Under the pieces are notes generated by a model. The model had not been told where the DNA came from. It saw only the letters and a program-made list of their open reading frames with translations, and did not search any database. Below are positions 1-6,660 of a DNA stretch of 64,000 nucleotides, piece by piece. Position 1 is the stretch's first letter. The number at the start of each line of letters is the position of its first letter. The position numbers and the translations under genes were made by a program. Source of the stretch: Mucilaginibacter cryoferens (GTDB lineage: Bacteria; Bacteroidota; Bacteroidia; Sphingobacteriales; Sphingobacteriaceae); the NCBI RefSeq assembly GCF_014205845.1, contig NZ_JACHCR010000005.1, positions 1 through 64,000 of the forward strand, given 5' to 3'.

Positions 1-172
1 GTCGATGCATTTAGAAGAGAAAAAGCTATATTCACAAATCACATCTGACAACTTATAAAACAACCCAACTGTCAGATCAAATAGTGGCTATTACAGATCA
101 AATCATTCGCTAAAAAATTGGGATGGTAATACCTGTAATAAGCAAACCCTCTTTAATTAATTAGATCCCCTT

Positions 173-211
173 AAAAGCGTTAGATCGAATCAGATTCGAT
201 CTAACGCTTTT
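173..211 (-). terminator. Perfect 19-bp inverted repeat after the integrase gene
   Basis: The arm AAAAGCGTTAGATCGAATC (173-191) is repeated exactly in inverse at 193-211 around a single central base. It begins 4 bases past the integrase stop codon. A and T runs at the outer ends allow it to act as an intrinsic terminator in either direction. A 19-bp perfect arm with a one-base centre is longer than a terminator needs, so a protein-binding or recombination role is also possible. Confidence 0.7.
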
Positions 212-214
212 CGG

Positions 215-1507
215 CTACGCTGTTAACTTCTTCTTAAACTTTGACTTTCTGTTATAAATCAGATAATCAATGATCTCTGATTGTATCGCATCGATAATTT
301 CCCAGCTTCTTGCCAGGTAAGTATCTGTAACGTTATTAACTGGATTAACATGATTTAAAGCCTCTGCAACATCATCTTTGTCGAAATGCAATACATTGCG
401 GGCTATATCGGCAAACGCGTGCCTCAAATCATAAAAACCCAAATCGGCTGTCTTGGTTAATTTACGTAATCCAACCATCCCTTTTGAAATGGCCTGGTCC
501 AATGCCTGGGCGGTACCGTACCTTTTTTGAAGATTTCCTGCATATTTCCGGTATAGAGCAATTGCGATATCCGGGATATAAACACTCATAAAAGCTTCAT
601 CATCCCTTCTTGTCATCGTTTTTTTTCGATTGTAGTCAATTCGGTCCTTCATGTTTTCCTCTGCTGGTGGGAGGCGGTATAGATCTGCAGCATTCATTCC
701 GCAGAGAAAAAAGCTGAGCATTGATAAATCCCTAGCTAATTCGATCCTGCTGTTTTGAGGAACCTCGCAATTTAAAATTGCCCGAACCTGGTTGATAGTG
801 AGTTTGGCTTTCGTGTTTTTGGATGGCTTTACGATTTTATATTTCTTAAACGGATAATGTTTAACAACTTCAATACCCAGATCCTCATCATTATAAAAAT
901 CTTTTATGTTGTTAAATAAAATACGCAGATCACGCATATGATTATGTAATCCTGTTCTTTGTAAGCCCTTTACTTTTTTTGTCACAAGCCCTTTAAACTG
1001 ATCAGGCCTCGTTAATACCCGTGGCTCTTTCAAATATGTTTCATAGTCTTTGAGGAATTTGGCTCTGATTTCAGTAATGGGAACAACTTCACTTTTAAAG
1101 TAATCCATCAGGCTGTAGAGTACTTTGCGCATATCAGCGGCGCTTGCATCCCGTTCCGCTTGCACTAATCTTTCAACCTGTTGCCATCCGAACGCAATCA
1201 CATTGATATCTTCAGCCCGAACCTGCCCACCGCTTTCCAGGTAGTGCGCTAAACTCTTCGAATTGTAATAGTCTAGTTTCAAACCAAGCTCACTGATTTT
1301 ATCTCGGTATTCTTTTAACGTGGGGTTTATCAAATCAATGATAAATGAATCCTTTATCGTAAAATCCTTTCGGAGCTGTTTCGCACCGATAAAATGTATG
1401 GTGTCGATATAAGAACTTATCCGCTTGTGGGATACTCTTATCTTGACATTCCAGGTGCCATCTTTTTTTCCTTGGTGAGGCAAAACCACTTCACGAACCG
1501 TAGCCAT
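215..1507 (-). CDS. Tyrosine recombinase (integrase) of an integrated element
   Basis: A 430-aa site-specific recombinase of the Bacteroidota type: an N-terminal arm-binding domain (about 1-95), a SAM-like core-binding domain (about 105-225) and a C-terminal catalytic domain (about 240-400). Visible catalytic elements are Arg362-His363 in FYDLRHAFAD, His386 in LNHVN and the presumed nucleophile Tyr397 in TDTYLAR. The first catalytic box reads GMNAADLY, with Asn where most family members have the first catalytic Arg. The gene lies 210 bp beyond the 3' end of tRNA-Phe and points away from it, the usual place for an integrase of an element that uses a tRNA gene as attachment site. No other gene of the element lies within the window, so most of it should be to the left. 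The ATG start at 1505-1507 gives a normal family N-terminus. Confidence 0.9.
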   Translation of the reverse strand: MATVREVVLPHQGKKDGTWNVKIRVSHKRISSYIDTIHFIGAKQLRKDFTIKDSFIIDLINPTLKEYRDKISELGLKLDYYNSKSLAHYLESGGQVRAEDINVIAFGWQQVERLVQAERDASAADMRKVLYSLMDYFKSEVVPITEIRAKFLKDYETYLKEPRVLTRPDQFKGLVTKKVKGLQRTGLHNHMRDLRILFNNIKDFYNDEDLGIEVVKHYPFKKYKIVKPSKNTKAKLTINQVRAILNCEVPQNSRIELARDLSMLSFFLCGMNAADLYRLPPAEENMKDRIDYNRKKTMTRRDDEAFMSVYIPDIAIALYRKYAGNLQKRYGTAQALDQAISKGMVGLRKLTKTADLGFYDLRHAFADIARNVLHFDKDDVAEALNHVNPVNNVTDTYLARSWEIIDAIQSEIIDYLIYNRKSKFKKKLTA

Positions 1508-1560
1508 TTTTATTTTTTTTAGCGACCCTGGTTTACTAAATCTTACGCCAGAGAAAAATT

Positions 1561-1582
1561 GTAAAACATTTGTAAAACATTT
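1561..1582. repeat. Tandem 11-bp repeat upstream of the integrase
   Basis: Two perfect, adjacent copies of GTAAAACATTT lie 54 bp upstream of the integrase start, between that gene and tRNA-Phe. Repeats in this position could be recombinase arm-type or excisionase binding sites, or an operator. That is an inference from position only. Confidence 0.5.
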
Positions 1583-1676
1583 AGGTCAAATTCAACAAAA
1601 AAACCTTGTTAAACTGCTAAATCACTTGATTAAGCGACATGGAAGAGTAGGACAAAAATACGCCTAAAACCATAAA

Positions 1677-1709
1677 AAAAGCCCATTTTCGTAAAGAAAA
1701 CAGGCTTTT
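1677..1709 (-). terminator. Terminator of tRNA-Phe
   Basis: The hairpin AAAAGCC-TG-TTTTC / GAAAA-TG-GGCTTTTTTT, read on the minus strand, starts 7 bases after the mature tRNA 3' end and ends in a T run. It fits an intrinsic terminator. Confidence 0.75.
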
Positions 1710-1716
1710 GAAAGTG

Positions 1717-1789
1717 TGGTATCAGCTGGGATCGAACCAGCGACACAAGGATTTTCAGTCCTTTGCTCTACCGACTGAGCTATGATACC
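1717..1789 (-). tRNA. tRNA-Phe (GAA)
   Basis: A 73-nt tRNA on the minus strand. The 7-bp acceptor stem GGTATCA/TGATACC is perfect, and the anticodon arm GGACT-GAAAATCC places GAA at the anticodon. The T arm has the canonical GGTTCGATCCC and the D arm has AGCTCAG-TCGGTAGAGC. The discriminator base is A. CCA is not encoded: the next bases are CAC. A TACATTTG promoter box lies upstream and a hairpin terminator downstream. The 3' half is a likely attachment site for the element carrying the neighbouring integrase. Confidence 0.95.
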
Positions 1790-1804
1790 GTCGTTTCGGG
1801 AGTG

Positions 1805-1812
1805 CAAATGTA
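1805..1812 (-). promoter_or_regulatory. -7 box of the tRNA-Phe promoter
   Basis: On the minus strand this reads TACATTTG, an exact match to the Bacteroidota -7 consensus TAnnTTTG. Its 3' end is 15 bases before the tRNA 5' end, which predicts a start of transcription about 8-9 nt upstream of the mature tRNA. No clear -33 TTG was found. Confidence 0.55.
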
Positions 1813-2077
1813 GTTTTCTTTTTCGGTTTTGAAAATTATTTTTTGAAAAAAGTTTACAAAAGTTACGTCCAGGGCCTCTTATTTCAAACAATCTCCCAAT
1901 TAATCAACCACTTATAGAGGCATAATTTTCTTCAACTATTTTCATTTTTTTATTCTCAGGTTCAAATATCATCGTTCATAAGCCCTATAAATAGTCTCTA
2001 TCTTTTGCATTCACCTACATTCTGTATATTTAAGTATCAAAAGGCTAATAAACCTGTTAAAAAAAAACCAAACTGCG

Positions 2078-2452
2078 ATGCAAACAAAACCCACCAGCAT
2101 TGACGAGTATATCTCTGGCTTTCCGGAGGATATTCAAAAAATTTTGCAACAAGTACGTATTACCATTAAAAACGCCGCACCGGGTGCCGAAGAAAAGATC
2201 AGTTATACTATGCCTGCCTTTACACTTCATGGCATCCTTATTTATTTTGCAGGCTTTAAAAACCACGTTGGTCTGTATCCTACCCCAACCGGAATAAATG
2301 AATTTAAAGAAGAACTTTCGGTATACAAGGGAGCCAAGGGTTCGGTTCAATTCCCGATTGATAAACCCATGCCTTTACATCTGATAACAAGGATCACTCA
2401 ATTTATGGTGAAGAGAAATTTAGAAAAGGTAAAAAAGAAACAACAAGCGTAG
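2078..2452 (+). CDS. DUF1801 / YdhG-like iron-chaperone-fold protein
   Basis: A 124-aa cytoplasmic protein of the DUF1801 family, related in fold to frataxin-like YdhG of Bacillus. Family landmarks are the N-terminal IDEYISGFPEDIQ segment, the central SYTMPAFTLHG and IYFAGFKNHVGLYP strands, and the GAKGSVQFPIDKPMP segment before the last helix. Length is normal for a single-domain member. Some relatives are linked to iron delivery, but most in Bacteroidota are uncharacterised, so the biochemical role is open. It stands alone between tRNA-Phe and the amylase, with no sign of an operon. The start at 2078 gives a complete N-terminal helix. Confidence 0.8.
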   Translation: MQTKPTSIDEYISGFPEDIQKILQQVRITIKNAAPGAEEKISYTMPAFTLHGILIYFAGFKNHVGLYPTPTGINEFKEELSVYKGAKGSVQFPIDKPMPLHLITRITQFMVKRNLEKVKKKQQA

Positions 2453-2925
2453 GTATTCTGCAGGTTATTTCTTGAGTGCAATGATTCTTATATATCCACC
2501 CTCGAGTGCTAATACCTGCAAACTCAAAATAGCCGTATTGGCATCAGGTCTGGTTAGTTAAATATACTTTGGGTACCATGTATGGTAGCACCACCCAAAT
2601 GCACAATTGAGTAACTAATAGCTAGCTTACTATATGTCCGGAAGATATTAAATGGCCAAATCTAACAGTAATAGATCCGATAAACGTTACCTCAATAAAC
2701 CTCCATTATCATTTCTTCTTAGTTGTCCGTTAGTCTTGCTCCTTCTACCTTTCATAAATATTGGCTATTGTTTGTTTAAAGCTAAATTTATACTTTTGTT
2801 AAATACCTGATATTCAAAGTATAAATTTCAATATCTATACCGGCGAAAATTTTATTTTCAGTAATCCTGTACTTTAAATAAAAAATCGGGCTACTTTTAT
2901 AGAGCCAATTTTATAAACACAAAAT
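2453..2925. other. Intergenic region, 473 bp, with the amylase promoter
   Basis: No convincing gene. The right part holds the TACTTTTG promoter box listed separately. A 30-codon open stretch on the minus strand (stop at 2465-2467) has no start codon and a stop immediately upstream, so it is not called. No strong hairpin terminator was seen after the DUF1801 gene. Confidence 0.6.
2768..2798 (+). promoter_or_regulatory. Promoter of the amylase gene
   Basis: TACTTTTG at 2791-2798 matches TAnnTTTG, and TTG at 2768-2770 lies 20 bp upstream, in the spacing used by the Bacteroidota primary sigma factor. The predicted leader to the ATG at 2926 is about 120 nt. Confidence 0.5.
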
Positions 2926-4869
2926 ATGATAATCAAAAATGTTTACTTTTTGCTGGTCGCCTTTTTGGTGATTGGATCTACTTCATGCAAGAAACCTTCT
3001 TCCGGGGACAACTCCGGGAACGTTCCCGGAGACACCACTAAGGTGGTTGCCGGTGGCAAAGCCCTGCCTGCCGGTGCCGTTGACGGGGTTACTTATATCA
3101 ACTCCGGCAAATCGGTTATTTTAAATTTATACGCTCCATCAAAAACATCGGTAAGCGTAATAGGCGATTTTAACAGCTGGACAGCGGGCGCCAAATACGC
3201 CATGAACCACACACCCGATGGTAAAAACTGGTGGATACAGATAGACAATCTCGACCCAAATACCGAGTACGCCTACCAGTATTTAATTGATGGCAGTCTT
3301 AAAGTGGCCGATCCATACACTCAAAAAGTGCTTGATCCTGATAATGATAAATACATCAGCGCCGAAACTTATCCTGGGTTAAAAGCCTACCCTACCGGCA
3401 AAACTACAGGTAACGTGAGTGTGCTGCTTGCCAACGAGCCAACCTACAGCTGGAAAGTGCCAACATTTACCCGCCCCGAGAAAAAAAACCTGGTGATATA
3501 TGAGCTTTTGGTGCGTGACTTTGTTGCTAAACACAATTATCAAACATTAAAAGACACCCTAAATTACCTTTCAAATCTCGGCGTAAATGCCATTGAGCTG
3601 ATGCCCATAAACGAATTTGAGGGCAATGAATCGTGGGGATATAATCCATCATTTTACTTTGCGCCCGATAAGTACTATGGTACAAAAAATGCTTTAAAAG
3701 CATTTATAGATGAGTGCCACGCGCGCGGTATAGCCGTTATACAGGATATAGTGCTTAATCACTCGTTCGGCCAATCGCCCATGGTGCAAATGTATTTTAA
3801 TACAGCCGCAGGTAAACCGGCATCCAACAATCCGTGGTACAATGTAGATCCTACCCACCCCTACAACGTAGGGTACCAGTTTAATCACGAAAGCGCCGCC
3901 ACCAAATATTTTGTAAAAAACGTGCTTAAATTTTGGATGCAGGAGTATAAAATAGATGGTTTCCGTTTTGATCTTTCAAAAGGTTTTACCCAGGTTAACT
4001 ACGGCACCAGCGGCGATGCAGCCGTAGCTGCCTGGAGCCAATATGATGCCAGCCGCGTAGCCATCTGGAAAGATTATAACAACTACATCAAAAGCATCGA
4101 TAACAATAACTTTTATGTAATACTGGAGCACTTTGCAGCCAACCAGGAAGAGAAAGAGCTTGCCGGCGAAGGCATGATACCATGGAACAACTTAAACTAT
4201 AATGCCAACCAGGCTACAATGGGCTACAATACCGATTGGAACTTTCAGGGAATATTTTATGATCAACATACATTCACGCTGCCTTACCAATTGGTAGGCT
4301 ATTTTGAAAGCCATGATGAAGAACGCCTGATGTTTAAAAACGAGGCCTATGGAAACGCTGCTGCCACTTATAATATTAAAGACATCCCAACCGGACTAAA
4401 GCGCGAAGAAATGGCTGCAACGTTCCTGCTATCGGTACCGGGGCCTAAAATGATATGGCAGTTTGGCGAGCTGGGCTACGATCAAACCATTGGTACCGAC
4501 AATGAACGTACCGCGGATAAACCAATTTTGTGGAACTATAATACCGACCCACAGCGCCGCCATTTATACAGCATCTATTCGCAACTGATTAACATGCGTA
4601 AAAAGAACGCCGTATTTGCATCTACCAATTACACTTACGATCTATCCAGCTATATTAAAACCATCCAGTTAAAAGATGCCAGCGCCAATGTTGAGGTAAT
4701 GGGTAATTTTGATGTAGTACCCCAAACGGCAAATGTCACCTTCCCCGGTACGGGTATTTTTACTGATGTTTTAACCGGTGCTACTATAAATATTACTAGT
4801 TTGGCTACCTCGGTAACACTTGCACCGGGCGAATATCACCTATATAGCAGCGCCACTTTAGCGCATTAA
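2926..4869 (+). CDS. Lipoprotein alpha-amylase family glycoside hydrolase (GH13) with CBM48-like domain
   Basis: A 647-aa surface or periplasmic enzyme that should act on alpha-glucans such as starch, glycogen or maltodextrin. Residues 1-21 form a lipoprotein signal ending in IGSTSC with Cys21 as lipid anchor, followed by a flexible linker. Residues about 55-150 form an E-set/CBM48-like domain (SVSVIGDFNSW), as in branching and debranching enzymes. The GH13 barrel follows (about 185-560) with region I DIVLNH (274-279), region II GFRFD with nucleophile Asp349, region III general acid Glu401 (ILEHF) and region IV ESHDE with Asp464. A C-terminal beta domain (about 575-647) completes it. It is monocistronic, with its own promoter and terminator; no SusC/SusD pair lies nearby. 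Whether it cuts alpha-1,4 or alpha-1,6 bonds cannot be told from sequence. Confidence 0.9.
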   Translation: MIIKNVYFLLVAFLVIGSTSCKKPSSGDNSGNVPGDTTKVVAGGKALPAGAVDGVTYINSGKSVILNLYAPSKTSVSVIGDFNSWTAGAKYAMNHTPDGKNWWIQIDNLDPNTEYAYQYLIDGSLKVADPYTQKVLDPDNDKYISAETYPGLKAYPTGKTTGNVSVLLANEPTYSWKVPTFTRPEKKNLVIYELLVRDFVAKHNYQTLKDTLNYLSNLGVNAIELMPINEFEGNESWGYNPSFYFAPDKYYGTKNALKAFIDECHARGIAVIQDIVLNHSFGQSPMVQMYFNTAAGKPASNNPWYNVDPTHPYNVGYQFNHESAATKYFVKNVLKFWMQEYKIDGFRFDLSKGFTQVNYGTSGDAAVAAWSQYDASRVAIWKDYNNYIKSIDNNNFYVILEHFAANQEEKELAGEGMIPWNNLNYNANQATMGYNTDWNFQGIFYDQHTFTLPYQLVGYFESHDEERLMFKNEAYGNAAATYNIKDIPTGLKREEMAATFLLSVPGPKMIWQFGELGYDQTIGTDNERTADKPILWNYNTDPQRRHLYSIYSQLINMRKKNAVFASTNYTYDLSSYIKTIQLKDASANVEVMGNFDVVPQTANVTFPGTGIFTDVLTGATINITSLATSVTLAPGEYHLYSSATLAH

Positions 4870-4886
4870 TAAAATGCTAACATGCT

Positions 4887-4927
4887 AATAATAAAGGCCC
4901 CGGATAACTCCACGGGCCTTTATTATT
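4887..4927 (+). terminator. Terminator after the amylase gene
   Basis: AATAATAAAGGCCC (4887-4900) is repeated exactly in inverse at 4914-4927 around a 13-base loop, giving a 14-bp stem that starts 18 bases after the stop codon. Confidence 0.8.
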
Positions 4928-5021
4928 TACAGCCATTTGTCAGCGTAAAACTTTAATTGCCTTATTCATAGCAGATTGTTAATTATTTAACTGTACATTC
5001 GCCTAATTAAATAAAAATATA

Positions 5022-5210
5022 ATGCAAGGAACAGTAAAATTTTTCAATGAAAGCAAAGGATTCGGATTTATCGTACCAACAAATGGTGGTGCCGAAGTTT
5101 TTGTACATGCCTCAGGCCTTATCGACACTATCCGTGAAAATGATAGCGTTACCTACGATGTAGAGCAAGGTAAAAAAGGCTTAAATGCGGTAAATGTAAA
5201 AGTAGGTTAA
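5022..5210 (+). CDS. csp: Cold-shock domain protein (CspA family)
   Basis: A 62-aa single cold-shock domain, the usual length. RNP1 (KGFGFI, residues 12-17) and RNP2 (VFVHAS, 26-31) are intact, with aromatic residues in place for single-stranded nucleic acid binding. These proteins act as RNA chaperones that melt mRNA secondary structure. It is monocistronic, between the amylase and the convergent rpoD, and closed by a strong terminator. The 5' region (4928-5021) is AT-rich; no defined cold-shock leader structure was recognised. Confidence 0.95.
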   Translation: MQGTVKFFNESKGFGFIVPTNGGAEVFVHASGLIDTIRENDSVTYDVEQGKKGLNAVNVKVG

Positions 5211-5236
5211 TCAATAAACTATTATTATAATCGTAC

Positions 5237-5272
5237 AAGCATCTGTTCTGAAAAGAGCAGATGCTTTTTTTT
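5237..5272 (+). terminator. Terminator of the cold-shock gene
   Basis: The stem AAGCATCTGTTCT / AGAGCAGATGCTT (13 bp, one G-U pair) is followed by eight T residues: a textbook intrinsic terminator. Confidence 0.9.
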
Positions 5273-5304
5273 GTAGCATAGGGCTTGGGAATGCCTACAA
5301 ATTA

Positions 5305-5393
5305 TGTCATTATAAGCGTAGCGTACCGACCCTCTAACTATAAATCCGACATGCATTGGCTACGAGATTGCCACGCTATCGCTCGCAACGACA
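5305..5393. repeat. Degenerate palindromic intergenic repeat
   Basis: TGTCATTATAAGCGTAGCG (5305-5323) is an imperfect inverse of CGCTATCGCTCGCAACGACA (5374-5393); the arms are about 50 bases apart. It sits between the csp and rpoD terminators. It looks like a worn copy of a REP-like or MITE-like repeat of the type in which left and right ends read TGTC...GACA. Confidence 0.45.
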
Positions 5394-5406
5394 AAGTTAT
5401 TTCCAC

Positions 5407-5444
5407 AAAAAAACGCGGATGATTTTCACCATCCACGTTTTTTT
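5407..5444 (-). terminator. Terminator of rpoD, bidirectional
   Basis: The stem AACGCGGATG / CATCCACGTT with A and T runs on both sides lies 18 bases beyond the rpoD stop codon. Confidence 0.85.
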
Positions 5445-5461
5445 ATATTTTAAAGAATCGC

Positions 5462-6322
5462 TTAGTTCAGGTACGATTGTAAAAGATTTGATTTAGAGTT
5501 GTGGCGTAAACGCATCAACGCCTTATCTTTTAACTGGCGTACACGCTCGCGGGTAAGATTAAATTTTTCACCAATTTCTTCTAACGAATGGGCGGCATAA
5601 CCACCTAAACCGAAGAATAAGATGATAACCTCACGGTCGCGCTCGGCAAGGATACCTAATGAGCGTTTGATCTCCTGTGATAATGAATCCATCATCAGTT
5701 CGGTATCGGTTGCTGCATCGGTGCTTTGCAAAACATCAAGTAATGTATTTTCTTCACCCTGGATAAACGGCGCATCCATAGATACCTGGCGACCTGCATT
5801 GCTTAATGAATCGGCAATTTTATCAACAGATATTTCAAGATCCTCGGCCAGTTCTTCTGGTGTTGGTTGTCTTTCAAATTCTTGCTCTAACTTAGATGCC
5901 GCTTTGTGAATTTTGCTTAATGAACCAATCTGGTTCAATGGTAAACGCACAATACGTGATTGCTCGGCAACGGCAGATAATATAGACTGACGAATCCACC
6001 ATACCGCGTATGAAATAAATTTAAAGCCTTTTGTTTCGTCAAAACGTTTAGCCGCTTTAATTAAACCTAAGTTACCTTCGTTAATTAAATCGCCCAAAGT
6101 AAGGCCCTGGTTTTGGTATTGCTTTGCCACAGATACCACAAAACGAAGGTTTGTTTTTGTCAAACGCTCTAATGCAGCCTGGTCGCCCTCACGGATCTTT
6201 TGCGCCAGGATCACTTCTTCCTGGGCAGATATTAAATCTACTTTACCAATTTCGTGAAGGTATTTTTCAAGTGATTGAGATTCACGATTGGTAATGGATT
6301 GGGATATTTTGAGTTGTCTCAT
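5462..6322 (-). CDS. rpoD: RNA polymerase primary sigma factor (sigma-70/RpoD, Bacteroidota type)
   Basis: A 286-aa sigma factor, much shorter than the 613-aa E. coli protein because region 1.1 and the non-conserved insert are absent, as is normal in Bacteroidota. Region 1.2 begins near residue 18 ([11 protein letters not shown]). Region 2 (about 50-125) includes [21 protein letters not shown] and the -10 reading helix [10 protein letters not shown]. Region 3 follows (about 130-205), and region 4 has the helix-turn-helix [18 protein letters not shown] near residues 242-259. It is the housekeeping factor expected to read the TAnnTTTG boxes seen across this window. It is transcribed alone, with a candidate promoter at 6571-6578 and a strong terminator. 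Confidence 0.97.
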   Translation of the reverse strand: MRQLKISQSITNRESQSLEKYLHEIGKVDLISAQEEVILAQKIREGDQAALERLTKTNLRFVVSVAKQYQNQGLTLGDLINEGNLGLIKAAKRFDETKGFKFISYAVWWIRQSILSAVAEQSRIVRLPLNQIGSLSKIHKAASKLEQEFERQPTPEELAEDLEISVDKIADSLSNAGRQVSMDAPFIQGEENTLLDVLQSTDAATDTELMMDSLSQEIKRSLGILAERDREVIILFFGLGGYAAHSLEEIGEKFNLTRERVRQLKDKALMRLRHNSKSNLLQSYLN

Positions 6323-6660
6323 TGTATTGAATAGATTTATTTCAGCTAATATTAGTCCGATAAGAATTTACACGGTTGGTTTAACCTGCGATATAAAAAA
6401 TATGATCATTAAACTGTGCTCCTATAATTTTTTCTGAACCCTGGATACTGATGATGCGCAGGTTGGCTTTTGACTTTATTGCAGTAGGATGCGCGGTATT
6501 TACCGTATTGATATATTGTGCAGTTACCGGTAAGTATGTAATCAAATGTGATCTCTCTTAAATGGATGCACAAAGATACGCAATCAATTGCTATTATTGT
6601 GTCACAAATACATGTATTTTATTTGTTATAAATGAGGTATACATCATGCCTTTTTTATGG
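6323..6660. other. Intergenic region, 338 bp, upstream of rpoD
   Basis: Holds the rpoD leader and a candidate promoter. A 36-codon plus-strand frame at 6451-6561, with a hydrophobic stretch FIAVGCAVFTVLIYCAV, could encode a tiny membrane peptide, but it overlaps the rpoD leader and has no visible promoter. It is not called. Confidence 0.5.
6571..6578 (-). promoter_or_regulatory. Candidate -7 box for rpoD
   Basis: Minus strand TATCTTTG matches TAnnTTTG exactly. It implies a leader of about 240 nt before rpoD. TTTG upstream is 26 bp away, longer than usual, so the assignment is moderate. Confidence 0.4.

Noticed and set aside
2465..2556. 30-codon minus-strand open stretch that looks like a protein C-terminus
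   Set aside because: No start codon, and a stop codon immediately upstream; too short to call a pseudogene without a search.
6451..6561. 36-codon frame with a possible membrane segment
   Set aside because: Lies over the rpoD leader with no promoter of its own; codon use is not informative at this length.
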